Source: an uncultured Clostridia bacterium
GTDB lineage: Bacteria > Bacillota > Clostridia > Oscillospirales > Ruminococcaceae
Direction of reading: 5' to 3'
NCBI GenBank assembly: GCA_945829235.1
Contig: CALZUA010000004.1
Span: 1-64,000 of the forward strand
DNA: 64,000 nt
Shown here in pieces: positions 1 to 9,405 of the stretch. The translations under genes and the position numbers were made by a program. The notes beneath the pieces are model-generated. The model had not been told where the DNA came from. It saw only the letters and a list, made by a program, of their open reading frames with translations, and searched no databases. Position 1 is the stretch's first letter; the number at the start of each line of letters is the position of its first letter.

Positions 1-29
1 CAGCGAAAAAAGTCTTTTTGGAAGTCTTG

Positions 30-55
30 AAACCTTTTTCTTCAGAAAAAGGTTT
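30..55. repeat. Perfect 12-bp stem hairpin AAACCTTTTTCT-TC-AGAAAAAGGTTT, followed by a 14-bp direct repeat (actggagcgaagcg at 71-84 and 91-104)
   Basis: Direct reading of inverted and direct repeats in intergenic DNA. Confidence 0.8.
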
Positions 56-259
56 TAAGCCGCCGGAGGCACTGGAGCGAAGCGTAAAAAACTGGAGCGA
101 AGCGGCAAATCATAAAAAATGGATAACCAAAAAACTATTTTTCAACCAACAATCTCAGATTACCCCTATCCACCATTGCTAAATTTTTTTTGCGAACGCA
201 AAAAAATTCGCAAACCCCTTTCAACAAAGCTTCCCTTAACAGAAAAACTTAGCATAAGA

Positions 260-322
260 GCGGGTGCAGTCACGCATATCAAGCCTGCCAATTCCTCAAT
301 CTTTGGGCGTGACTGCACCCGC
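260..322. repeat. Perfect 16-bp inverted repeat (GCGGGTGCAGTCACGC / GCGTGACTGCACCCGC) with 31-nt loop
   Basis: Arms 260-275 and 307-322 are exact reverse complements. Confidence 0.9.
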
Positions 323-412
323 GCGATTTCGCAGAAACCCGGTCACAGCGAACAAAGCGGAAGCCGTGTTCCCGCGAAAGCAGGGTTGTTAGTCAAAGCA
401 ACACTGTCAACA

Positions 413-446
413 AAGAAAAGGACGCCAAAAAAAGCGCCCTTTTTTG
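413..446 (-). terminator. Probable terminator downstream of AI-2E family transporter
   Basis: GGGCGC / GGCGTCC stem with flanking A/T tracts. Confidence 0.5.
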
Positions 447-449
447 TTA

Positions 450-1919
450 TTATCTGCGTTTGAATTTCCGCGGCTTTGGTTTTGCGGGATTTTTCGGCGC
501 AGGCTTATCGGGAGTTTCAGGCTTTTCCTCATCAACAGAAACTGCTTCGGGAACAGCCCCCACGCTTATCGAGAAATCCTCGACAACCTTGTTCGGCGGT
601 TCCTCGATATATTCCTCGGCGAACTCCGCCGTGCCCTTGAAATACGGCTCGGTTTCGGACGGGAGATTTTTCTTGCGGAGTTTGCCCGAAACAAATTCCG
701 CGAAGAGCAGGTAGATCACCGCGAACACCGGCGCACCGAGCAACATTCCCGGTATTCCGAACAAACCGCCGCCGACAATTATCGACACGAGTACCCAGAT
801 TGCCGGCAATCCCATTGTTTCGCCGAAGAGGAACGGCTTGATGATGTTGCCGTCGCATTGCTGCAAAATCAGCACGAACAGCGCAAACCAGATTACCTTT
901 GACGGGTCAACGAGCAAAATCAGGATACCGCTCGGGATTGCTCCGATGAACGGTCCGAAGAACGGAATAAGGTTGGTTACCGCGCAGATTGCCGAGATAA
1001 GCATCTGATACGGCATACCCATCGCGAACATTCCTATCACCATAAACACGAACACAATCATCGCGTCCAAAAGGTTGGAAATTATATATTTCTTAAAGAT
1101 GTTGTTGCACTTGTTAAGCCCCGTGAAAAGCCGCTCGCAACGCTCGTTTTTGATGAACGCGAACAGGATTTTCTTGCTTTGCGCGAGCAGGCGCTCCTTG
1201 CTGAACAACAGGTAAATCGCGATGATAAGCCCAAGCAGAACGTTTTTAAGCCCCGTTATCAGCGAAAGCAAAAAGTTCCACACACTGCTTCCAACGTTGT
1301 TTATGATGTTCGGGTCGAGGTTGGACACAAATTTTTGGAGAGCGTTTGAGATATCGGTGAATTCCTTGAAAAGAATTTTGGCAATCTGCGGGTTGTCCTT
1401 GAAGAAATCGTTGAGGAAGGCTTCGGCTTGCTTGAGGTAATCGGGGAGCTTCTCCGCGAGGTCAACCAAACTTCCTGCCACGCTCGGCACAACCGCAATC
1501 GCAATCCCCGCAAGTATTGCAAAAAGTATCACATAGGTGAGGACAAGCGACAGCACGCGCGCCAAGGATTTTCTGCGGCTTGCGCGCTTTTTTTCATAAG
1601 CGGCAACCTTTTCGGGACTTATCGCCGCGCTTTCCTTGTGGAATTTCTGCGGAAGAACAGTTTTTTCCGGGGGAACACCCGATTTAAGTTTCCCGAACAG
1701 CTTGTTCTCGAGGAGCATCATCAAGGGGTTGAGAATATACGCGATAATAACGCCGCAGAGAACGGGTGCGATAACCGCGCCAACCCAAGAAAACCCGTTT
1801 GAAATCGAGTCAAATTTAAACACAAAAACCACGAACAACACGCCCACAGCCAGTACAATCAAGCTGTAAATCGCAATCGTGGTGTATTTTTTGTTCCAGT
1901 TTATCTTCAAGTGCTTCAC
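450..1919 (-). CDS. AI-2E family transporter (PerM/YtvI-like membrane permease)
   Basis: 489-aa multi-TM ORF with family features (e.g. LITGLKNVLLGLIIAIYLLFSKERLL, NLIPFFGPFIGAIPSGILILL). Confidence 0.85.
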   Translation of the reverse strand: MKHLKINWNKKYTTIAIYSLIVLAVGVLFVVFVFKFDSISNGFSWVGAVIAPVLCGVIIAYILNPLMMLLENKLFGKLKSGVPPEKTVLPQKFHKESAAISPEKVAAYEKKRASRRKSLARVLSLVLTYVILFAILAGIAIAVVPSVAGSLVDLAEKLPDYLKQAEAFLNDFFKDNPQIAKILFKEFTDISNALQKFVSNLDPNIINNVGSSVWNFLLSLITGLKNVLLGLIIAIYLLFSKERLLAQSKKILFAFIKNERCERLFTGLNKCNNIFKKYIISNLLDAMIVFVFMVIGMFAMGMPYQMLISAICAVTNLIPFFGPFIGAIPSGILILLVDPSKVIWFALFVLILQQCDGNIIKPFLFGETMGLPAIWVLVSIIVGGGLFGIPGMLLGAPVFAVIYLLFAEFVSGKLRKKNLPSETEPYFKGTAEFAEEYIEEPPNKVVEDFSISVGAVPEAVSVDEEKPETPDKPAPKNPAKPKPRKFKRR

Positions 1920-2047
1920 CGCCTTTGTTTAGTTTAAAAGCAATTCTATGCTATTATTTCCCACAATTTACAGTTTACCACATTTTGACGATATTGTCAA
2001 CCGAAAATTTGATTTATTGTATAAAACGTTGTTAATGTGAGAAAATA

Positions 2048-3568
2048 TTGCCGAAAAAAGTTTTTGAACCGAAGGGAGAACAAATGGAAGAACACGAAAA
2101 GCTCACCGAAAGCACTCCGATAAGCCGTTCGCTCGAGGAAAATTTGGACAACCTGCTGAAATTCACGGACAACTCCTCGGACGTTATCATAAAGAAAGGT
2201 TTTGTCTGCGGGAACAAAATTGCCGTCCTCACCTGCGAGGGAATGGCTTCAACAGACACGCTTGCTCAGCTCGTTTACCCGAAGCTGAACCTTGTTGAGG
2301 ACGACAGGCTGTTGTCGCCGGACGCGCTTATGGACAGCTTCTTCAACGTGTTCCTCATCGCCGCCGAACAGCTTGACATCAAAAATCTCGGCGACCTCAC
2401 GCTGAAATTGCAGTCGGGGTTCGCGATAATTCTCGTGGACGGTTGCACGAGAGCGATTGCAATCGGTGTTCAGGGTTACAAGTCGCGCGGTATCGATGAG
2501 CCTAGCTCGGAGCTTAATGTGCGCGGTTCACGGGAAGGCTTTGTCGAGGTTATCAGGACAAATATGGCGCTTATCCGCCGCAGAATAAAGTCGCCGACGC
2601 TTGTTTTCGAGCTTTCGCCGTTCGGGGAGCGAAGCAACACGGATATCTGCCTTTGCTACATCTCGGACAAGGTTTCGCCGAAATTACTCGAAAACGTGAA
2701 GAAGCGGCTGAAGTCGGTGAAGCTGAACACAATCCTCGAAAGCGGCTATATACAGCCGTATTTTGAGGGGCGCGGCGGTTGGTTTTTCTCGGAGTGCGGA
2801 ACGTGCGAGCGACCTGATGTTTTCGCGGCAAAGCTGTACGAGGGACGCGTCGGCATACTTGTGGACGGAACGCCGTTTGCACTGGTTGTCCCGCATTTGT
2901 TTATCGAGAATTTTCAGACGCTTGATGATTACACGCAAAGACCGTTTTACGCGTTTTTTATCAGAACCGTGCGGCTTGCGGCTTATCTGATAACGCTGTT
3001 TTTGCCGGGATTTTATGTGGCGGTTGCTTCGTACAATCCCGAAATGCTTCCGTCATCGCTTATCCTGAACCTTGCCGCCGCAGAGCAGACCGCGCCGTTT
3101 TCGCTTATGGTGGAGTGCCTTTTCATACACTTTATGTACGAAATTCTGCGTGAAGCGGGAATACGCTTGCCGCGTCCTATCGGTCACGCAATCGGCGTTG
3201 TCGGGGGACTGGTTATCGGCGACATCACGGTATCCGCGGGACTTGTCGGCGCACCGATGGTGCTTATCGTGGCGCTCTCGGGATTGTGCAGTTTTGTTGT
3301 ACCGAAGATGTACGAGAAAATCGTTATTCTGCGGTTTGTGTATATCATCGCTGGCGGCGTGTTCGGACTGTACGGTCTGCTTTTGGCGGCAGGAGCGGTT
3401 GTGATAAAAATGTGCTCGCTCTCAACCTACGGAGTGCCGTATATGGCACCGATTTCACCGTTTTCACCAAAGGCTTCGCGGGATATGTTCGTGCGGGCAA
3501 ACTGGAAGAAGATGGCTGAAACGGACGTTACCGTGCAGTCGCTTAACGGCGCGGATATCAAAAGGTGA
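2048..3568 (+). CDS. Spore germination protein, GerA/GerAA family (start may be 2084)
   Basis: 506-aa ORF with GerAA features (LPGFYVAVASYNPEMLPSSL, EILREAGIRLPRPIGHAIGVVGGLVIGD); followed by GerAB- and GerAC-like genes. Confidence 0.92.
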   Translation: MPKKVFEPKGEQMEEHEKLTESTPISRSLEENLDNLLKFTDNSSDVIIKKGFVCGNKIAVLTCEGMASTDTLAQLVYPKLNLVEDDRLLSPDALMDSFFNVFLIAAEQLDIKNLGDLTLKLQSGFAIILVDGCTRAIAIGVQGYKSRGIDEPSSELNVRGSREGFVEVIRTNMALIRRRIKSPTLVFELSPFGERSNTDICLCYISDKVSPKLLENVKKRLKSVKLNTILESGYIQPYFEGRGGWFFSECGTCERPDVFAAKLYEGRVGILVDGTPFALVVPHLFIENFQTLDDYTQRPFYAFFIRTVRLAAYLITLFLPGFYVAVASYNPEMLPSSLILNLAAAEQTAPFSLMVECLFIHFMYEILREAGIRLPRPIGHAIGVVGGLVIGDITVSAGLVGAPMVLIVALSGLCSFVVPKMYEKIVILRFVYIIAGGVFGLYGLLLAAGAVVIKMCSLSTYGVPYMAPISPFSPKASRDMFVRANWKKMAETDVTVQSLNGADIKR

Positions 3569-3572
3569 GTGA

Positions 3573-4060
3573 CGGTAGACAAAATAGGTAGACATTTTGG
3601 AAGTGCCACAAAGCGCATTATAATGCGGTTTCGTGGATTTTGGTAGACAATAGGCAGACATTTTTAGGCGCGTTTTCGAGTGCCCGCAAACCGCGTAACA
3701 ATGCGGGTTCACAAGGTGTGGGTAGACAAAATAGACAAAATTTTTACTATTATTCGCGTAGGAAAATTTTTATAATTTAATGCGCGTATATAGGGTATAT
3801 TATAATATATATAGTAAGTTTCAAAAAGTTGTCTACTTTGTCTACCTTGTGGGTTTAAACCGCATTGTAGAGCCAAATTCTAGGTAGACATTTTTCGAGG
3901 TGTTTTGTCTGCAACCTTTTTGGTAAATCTCGATAAACCGCTCTGCAAAGCCAAATTCAAGCGTTTTCTCTCCGAGAAATTTTGTCTACCTATTTTGTCT
4001 ACCGAGAAGTGCTTGCCAAATAGTTTTTGATATAAACGGCTCTGTAAAGCCAGATTTTGC
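3573..4060. repeat. Large inverted repeat array in the gerA operon: 22-bp perfect IR (3573-3594 / 3983-4004), many GTAGACA/TGTCTAC motifs, and degenerate GAATTTGGCTCTGCAANGCGGTTT units in opposite orientation on either side of an AT-rich centre
   Basis: CGGTAGACAAAATAGGTAGACA vs TGTCTACCTATTTTGTCTACCG exact; repeated units read directly. Confidence 0.85.
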
Positions 4061-4097
4061 TCGGCAATTTTGTCTTGCACACAAACGAGGTGAACTC

Positions 4098-4238
4098 ATG
4101 GAAAACTACACCGAAACCATAATCCCGAACCGCGCCGCGCTTCCGCAGGAAGCGTATTTATCGGAGCTTGCTTTGCCGTTCGCGGTGATGTCCGAGTTAC
4201 AAATTCACGAAAAATTTGAGAAGGGTGAGGAAGAATGA
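4098..4238 (+). CDS. Small 46-aa hypothetical protein between gerAA and gerAB (MENYTETIIPNRAALPQEAYLSELALPFAVMSELQIHEKFEKGEEE)
   Basis: SD-like GAGGTGA upstream; ATGA stop/start overlap with downstream gerAB-like ORF; not in supplied track because <60 aa. Confidence 0.7.
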   Translation: MENYTETIIPNRAALPQEAYLSELALPFAVMSELQIHEKFEKGEEE

Positions 4239-5152
4239 CGCGGAATTTCCCTAAAATCAGCGCGGCGCAACTCTTTTGCATAATGATTTTGTCGCGGCTG
4301 ACAATGGACGTAATCGCGCCGCCGCCCGTGCCCGAGTCGCCGGTGGAAGCGCTTGCGGTGATTGCGGTGACGGAGATTGTGCGGTTGGCAATTGCCTCAC
4401 CGCTGATTTCCTACTCGTTTAGCCGTAGCAACGTACACCGCTCGATTTACCGTAAAAACAAGTTTCTCGGTTGGCTTTCGGCAGTGTTTGCGTGTATCTT
4501 GCTCATCGGCGCGGCAACAAAAACGTTGTTCCACGGTACCGATTTCGCATACAAAAACCTGCTTGTCAACGGAGCGGTCTGGGCAGTGTTAGCGGCGGCA
4601 GTTGTTTTTGCGCTGTTTGCTGTATATATGGGCGTTGAAGCGGTGGCGCGCGCGGGAGTGCTGTTTTTGATTGCCGCGGCGATAATCACGGCGGCGGTGT
4701 TTCTCGCGGACATTCCGTATATGCAAATTTCGCCGATGTGGGCGAAAAGCGGCTTCGGCACGTTTTTCAAGGACGTTTTGCGGTGCTTTTCAAACGGCGG
4801 TGAGTACCTTGTTTTCGCGGCGCTTTTGCCGTATGTGAATCGCGAAAAGCAAAGCTCTGCGGGGAATGCTGTGCTATGGTTTGCACTGATATCGGCGGTA
4901 GTTTCGGCGGGAATGTGCGCGGTGAATTACCTGATTTTGCGCGAGATGTATCCGCTTGCCGAGTACCCGTTTATCGCGTCCGCATCGCTTGCCGATATCG
5001 CGCTGTTCAAGCGGCTTGACGGGGTTTGTGCGGCGGTCTGGGAGCTTTGCGCGGCGTTTCGGACGGGGCTTATGTTACTCGCGGCGGTTTGCGTGATGAT
5101 ATCGGTTGTCCGCGCCGCTCGCGAGCAAAAGGCAAGCAAGAGCGAGAACTGA
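4235..5152 (+). CDS. GerAB/ArcD/ProY-type endospore germination permease
   Basis: 305-aa multi-TM ORF with GerAB-like N-terminus (KISAAQLFCIMILSRLT) between gerAA- and gerAC-like genes. Confidence 0.85.
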   Translation: MTRNFPKISAAQLFCIMILSRLTMDVIAPPPVPESPVEALAVIAVTEIVRLAIASPLISYSFSRSNVHRSIYRKNKFLGWLSAVFACILLIGAATKTLFHGTDFAYKNLLVNGAVWAVLAAAVVFALFAVYMGVEAVARAGVLFLIAAAIITAAVFLADIPYMQISPMWAKSGFGTFFKDVLRCFSNGGEYLVFAALLPYVNREKQSSAGNAVLWFALISAVVSAGMCAVNYLILREMYPLAEYPFIASASLADIALFKRLDGVCAAVWELCAAFRTGLMLLAAVCVMISVVRAAREQKASKSEN

Positions 5153-5395
5153 CTTGCGGTTGATTTTAGGCAACTATTGGCTTGGCAACAACCGCGGCGA
5201 GAGTACCGACAACGTTTTCCTGAGAAACGCGTGAGCAAAAGAGCGAAGATAATGGGAGTCACCACCATTTGTTGTTACAGGTTGCCGCGTGCGATAACAG
5301 TCGGCAAGTCCGAGCGGGAGATACGGTTGGTAATCGAATTGCTCCAAGGTTGCCGAAAAACGTGTACAAGCCCGAGTGTTGATAAAGGAGAAAAA

Positions 5396-6319
5396 ATGAA
5401 AAAGATACCGTTTTTGGCAATAATCGTAGCGCTTCTTTTCACGGGTTGCGCCGATGCAACAGACCTCGGAAACCGCGCTATAATACAAGCCGCCGCGATT
5501 GACTATGACGATGGCTACCGCGTTTCGGCACTGCTTTTTTCAAGCGGCGGAGCGGGTTCCGATGTAATCGACGCGTCGCAGGAGAATGTTATTAAGGTTG
5601 TGGGAACGGGGAAAACGCTTGCTGAGGCTATCGACAACCTTTCCCTTGTTGACGGGAAGAAAATTTATATGAGTGAAACTAAACTGCTGGTGCTCGGGAG
5701 CGGGTTTTCCGAGGAGAGCGTGTCGGGTGCGCTGAACACGCTTTATTACGACCTTCGTTGCAGTTTGAATATGCCGGTGTGTTGCGCGGAGAACGCAGAG
5801 TTCCTCACGGACTTACAGTTCACCGAGGGCATAACCTCCGCCGAGAAACCGCTTTCGATGATTGAGAACGCGCACGAGCTTGGTGTATCGCCGAAAACAA
5901 CGTTGCTCGACCTGTTTGCCGACGCGTCCGCGAAGCGCACCTCGCTGATACCGATGTTCAAGCCGAGCGAAAACGGGCGCGGTATGACCTCGGCTGAGGA
6001 CGGGGAAACGGCGGTGCTGTCGGGTTGTCGGGTGTTGGAGAACGGCTTTCTCACGAGCACCTTCGACCAAACGCAAACCATAAGTTTACTCCTCAAGAGC
6101 AAAAAAACCGACCATATCGTGCTGAATTACGTTTTCAGGGGCGAGGAGAAAACCTGCGAGGCGTATGCGATTAAGGTGTTTGATGAGGTTGATGATTTCG
6201 GGCGCTCGTGGACGGTTCAGGCGAAATTCCGAAACCGCACCGGCGGCAAAATCCCCGATGATGAGCGCGAACCCGCTCTGCAAGCCCTTGCGCGGGCTGT
6301 CCGTGGGATTGATTGTTGA
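5396..6319 (+). CDS. Ger(x)C family germination lipoprotein (GerAC-like), rather short
   Basis: MKKIPFLAIIVALLFTGCADATDLGNRAIIQAAAIDY: lipobox plus GerAC-like N-terminus; SD AAAGGAG just upstream; ORF track over-extends to 5177. Confidence 0.85.
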   Translation: MKKIPFLAIIVALLFTGCADATDLGNRAIIQAAAIDYDDGYRVSALLFSSGGAGSDVIDASQENVIKVVGTGKTLAEAIDNLSLVDGKKIYMSETKLLVLGSGFSEESVSGALNTLYYDLRCSLNMPVCCAENAEFLTDLQFTEGITSAEKPLSMIENAHELGVSPKTTLLDLFADASAKRTSLIPMFKPSENGRGMTSAEDGETAVLSGCRVLENGFLTSTFDQTQTISLLLKSKKTDHIVLNYVFRGEEKTCEAYAIKVFDEVDDFGRSWTVQAKFRNRTGGKIPDDEREPALQALARAVRGIDC

Positions 6320-6401
6320 GCAAAAAAATTCCAAAATCCACTTGCAGACGCGCGAAAACTATGCTATAATGAGGTATAGACAAGTTTTAAGGAGTGGTAA
6401 A

Positions 6402-7253
6402 ATGAATTCGATTAACGATTGCTACACGCTGAAAAACGGCGTGAAAATCCCGTGCATCGGCTTTGGAACGTGGCAGACACCGAACGGTGATGAGGGTGTA
6501 AATTCCGTGCTTTGCGCGCTTCAGGCGGGCTACACGCACATCGATACCGCTGAGGGCTACGGCAACGAGGAAAGCGTTGGTTTGGCGGTGAAGATGAGCG
6601 GAATCCCGCGCGAGAAGCTGTTTATCACGTCAAAGTTGCAAAACGATTTTCACGGCTATGAAAACACTCTCGCCGCTTTTGAGAAAACGCTTGAGAAGCT
6701 GGATACGGATTATCTCGACCTGTTTCTCATTCATTGGCCGAATCCGCTGAAATACCGTGATTGTTGGCAGGAAGCGAACGCGGGGACTTGGCGCGCTTTT
6801 GAGGAGCTGTACGAGGCGAAGAAAATCCGCGCGATAGGGCTGAGCAATTTCCGTCCGCATCACATCGACGAGCTGATGAAAACAGCGAAAATTCCGCCGA
6901 TGGTGAACCAAATCAGACTTTGCCCGGGGGACACGCAGGACGAGGTTGTCGGGTATTGCCGTGAGCGGGGGATTTTGCTTGAAGCGTACAGCCCGCTTGG
7001 TACAGGGAAAATCTTCGCGGTGCCCGAAATGCAACAGCTTGCGGAAAAATACAAGCGGTCTGTCGCGCAGATTTGCATAAAATGGAGCTTGCAACGCGGC
7101 TATCTGCCGTTGCCGAAGTCGGTGACTCCCGAGCGTATTCAGGAGAACGCAAAGGTGTTCGATTTTGAGTTGTCGGAGGAAGATGTGGAGCTTATCGCGG
7201 GGCTTACGGGTTGCGCGGGTGTTGAGCGCGATCCCGATACCGCGCCTTTCTGA
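6402..7253 (+). CDS. Aldo/keto reductase (2,5-diketo-D-gluconate reductase-like)
   Basis: GFGTWQTPNGDEGVNSV, YTHIDTAEGYGNEESVG, DYLDLFLIHWPNP, IGLSNFRPHHI motifs; ATG 6402 with upstream AAGGAG. Confidence 0.92.
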   Translation: MNSINDCYTLKNGVKIPCIGFGTWQTPNGDEGVNSVLCALQAGYTHIDTAEGYGNEESVGLAVKMSGIPREKLFITSKLQNDFHGYENTLAAFEKTLEKLDTDYLDLFLIHWPNPLKYRDCWQEANAGTWRAFEELYEAKKIRAIGLSNFRPHHIDELMKTAKIPPMVNQIRLCPGDTQDEVVGYCRERGILLEAYSPLGTGKIFAVPEMQQLAEKYKRSVAQICIKWSLQRGYLPLPKSVTPERIQENAKVFDFELSEEDVELIAGLTGCAGVERDPDTAPF

Positions 7254-7297
7254 TTTGTAACCGCTTTTTAATTGCCTTTGCCAAATAAACGTGCTAT

Positions 7298-7349
7298 AAT
7301 ATTTTTGGAAATAAAATATTCCAATCTCGGCACATTTTCCAAAAATATT
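7298..7349 (+). promoter_or_regulatory. Leader region with 14-bp perfect inverted repeat overlapping the -10 and ending just before the SD
   Basis: AATATTTTTGGAAA (7298-7311) and TTTCCAAAAATATT (7336-7349) exact reverse complements; TATAAT 7295-7300; SD 7352-7357. Confidence 0.7.
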
Positions 7350-7368
7350 TTGAAAGGATTTGGCATTT

Positions 7369-7692
7369 ATGAAAAAACAAATTTCGGCAATTATATCGGC
7401 AACACTTATTCTCGCAAGTCTGACAGGCTGTTCAAGCGGCATGGAAACGTCGGGTGAGAGCGGTTCGGTAAATTCGGTTTATGTGCAGAACGACCCAACC
7501 GCGCGTTTTCCTCGGCAAGAAATGATAGACGCAGGCGAGCTTGACGCAAACGCGCCAAGACTTGATTTGGCAACGGCAAAGGATATTATCGCGAGAAACG
7601 ATGGGATTTATGTTTTGTATGAACAGGGTGAAATTTTTCATCAAACATTTAATCCCGACGGCACTCTGAAATCCAGCCAACAGCTTTTCTGA
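7369..7692 (+). CDS. Small lipoprotein of unknown function
   Basis: Signal peptide and lipobox (SLTGCSSG). Confidence 0.75.
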   Translation: MKKQISAIISATLILASLTGCSSGMETSGESGSVNSVYVQNDPTARFPRQEMIDAGELDANAPRLDLATAKDIIARNDGIYVLYEQGEIFHQTFNPDGTLKSSQQLF

Positions 7693-7708
7693 TAAGCAAA
7701 ACAAAACG

Positions 7709-7736
7709 GCGCTCCAAACGGAACGCCGCTTTTTTA
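7709..7736. terminator. Rho-independent terminator (possibly bidirectional)
   Basis: CGGCGCTCC-AAAC-GGAACGCCG followed by T tract. Confidence 0.8.
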
Positions 7737-8942
7737 TCACGCCTTTTTAACCTTGAGGAACACCTTTTTGCCCTTGCGGAGAATTATCTCGTTTGTCAAA
7801 TCGACAACCGCGTTCGCGTCCTCAACCGTCTTGTCGTCAACCGAAATTCCCTTGCCCGCAACAAGATTTCTCGCCTCGCGCTTTGACGGAGCAAGCTTTG
7901 TTGCCACAAGCAGGTCGAGAATACCGATTGTCCCGTCCGCTGTTTCAACGGTAGCTGTCGGCATATTTTCGGTGTTGCCCGAGCCGCCGAAGAGAGATTT
8001 CGCGCCGTCCAGCGCCTTTTTCGCTTCGTCCTCGCCGTGAACCAGCTTTGTAAGCTCAAAAGCGAGTATTTCCTTTGCCTTGTTGAGCTGAGAGCCTTCC
8101 CACTTTTCCATTTCCTGAATTTCTTCAATCGGCAGGAATGTAAGCATTTTCAGGCACTTGATAACGTCCGCATCGTCCACGTTTCTCCAGTACTGGAAGA
8201 ACTCATACGGCGAGGTTTTTTCCGCGTCAAGCCAAACCGCGCCCTTTTCGGTTTTACCCATTTTTTTGCCCTCGCTGTTCAACAGCAGGGTAATCGTCAT
8301 CGCGTGCGCGTCCTTGCCGAGTTTTTTGCGGATAAGCTCTGTACCGCCGAGCATATTTGCCCACTGGTCGTCACCGCCGAACTGCATATTACAGCCGTAT
8401 TTCTGATAAAGCATATAGAAATCGTAGCTCTGCATTATCATATAGTTGAACTCAAGGAAGGTGAGTCCGCGCTCCATTCTCTGCTTGTAGCACTCGAAGG
8501 TGAGCATTTTGTTGACCGAGAAGCACGCGCCGACTTCGCGCAGAACATCGATATAGTTGAGGTTCATCAGCCAATCCGCGTTGTTGACCATAATTGCCTT
8601 GTCATCGGAAAAGTCGATGAAGCGGCTCATCTGCTTTTTGAAGCACTCGATGTTGTGGTCGATATCCTCTTTGGTGAGCATTTTGCGCATATCGCTCTTG
8701 CCGGACGGGTCGCCAATCATACCCGTGCCGCCGCCCAAAAGCGCAATCGGCTTGTTGCCAGCCATTTGCAGACGTTTCATAAGGCAAAGCGCCATAAAAT
8801 GTCCAACGTGAAGCGAGTCTGCCGTGGGGTCAAAGCCGATATAAAACGTCGCCTGGCCCGCGTTAATCATCTTTCTGATTTCGTCTTCATCGGTTACCTG
8901 CGCGATAAGTCCGCGTTGGACGAGTTCGTCATAAAGTTCCAT
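7737..8942 (-). CDS. tyrS: Tyrosine--tRNA ligase
   Basis: [66 protein letters not shown] (KMSKS-like), C-terminal S4-like domain. Confidence 0.97.
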   Translation of the reverse strand: MELYDELVQRGLIAQVTDEDEIRKMINAGQATFYIGFDPTADSLHVGHFMALCLMKRLQMAGNKPIALLGGGTGMIGDPSGKSDMRKMLTKEDIDHNIECFKKQMSRFIDFSDDKAIMVNNADWLMNLNYIDVLREVGACFSVNKMLTFECYKQRMERGLTFLEFNYMIMQSYDFYMLYQKYGCNMQFGGDDQWANMLGGTELIRKKLGKDAHAMTITLLLNSEGKKMGKTEKGAVWLDAEKTSPYEFFQYWRNVDDADVIKCLKMLTFLPIEEIQEMEKWEGSQLNKAKEILAFELTKLVHGEDEAKKALDGAKSLFGGSGNTENMPTATVETADGTIGILDLLVATKLAPSKREARNLVAGKGISVDDKTVEDANAVVDLTNEIILRKGKKVFLKVKKA

Positions 8943-9378
8943 TTTGTTTCTCCTTATTCTGATTTATTTTTTCTCTCACGCACAAAACAATCTGAACGAT
9001 TGCGTTTATAGCGGCAGAGGGAATTGTGAAAAAAAGTACCCCAAAGGCAATGTTTCTCCCGAGATTTGGGAGATTACCAAGACCTGTGTTATCGGGCTGG
9101 TGCGGGTTGTTGATATCGGTGGTAATGAACAGCGCGGCAATCACCGCGAGTGTTCCGACTACATAGCACATTGTGAGGACAAACGGCGACATTTTCATCT
9201 TCTTTTGGGCGATATCGCGCGCCTTATTTCCGAGCACAACTGCGATAACAGAGGTGAAAGAAGCCACGGCAAGCAATCCGCCATATCCTGCGAAAAACCC
9301 AAAATATTCCACATAGTAAAATACCGTTTGAATTATCGCGCCCGCGAGGAAAAAGCCGCCGATTTTGAGTGCTTTCAT
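8929..9378 (-). CDS. Small integral membrane protein, unknown function, overlapping tyrS start
   Basis: 149-aa TM-rich ORF; TGA at 8929-8931 overlaps the tyrS start region. Confidence 0.7.
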   Translation of the reverse strand: MKALKIGGFFLAGAIIQTVFYYVEYFGFFAGYGGLLAVASFTSVIAVVLGNKARDIAQKKMKMSPFVLTMCYVVGTLAVIAALFITTDINNPHQPDNTGLGNLPNLGRNIAFGVLFFTIPSAAINAIVQIVLCVREKINQNKEKQNGTL

Positions 9379-9405
9379 AAATTACCTCCGTTCAGCCAAC
9401 CGCGT

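Noticed and set aside
119-463. 114-aa plus-strand ORF in the hairpin-rich start of the window
   Set aside because: Overlaps inverted repeats and the end of the AI-2E transporter gene; no coding signature.
3573-4060. Possible CRISPR array
   Set aside because: Repeats are degenerate, in both orientations, without uniform spacers, and no cas genes are in the window.
3880-4080. 66-aa minus-strand ORF with internal repeats (LNLALQSGLSRFTKK / QNLALQSRLYQKLF)
   Set aside because: The repeats come from the intergenic DNA repeat array; not a credible protein.
8037-9011. 324-aa plus-strand ORF opposite tyrS
   Set aside because: Antisense shadow of tyrS.
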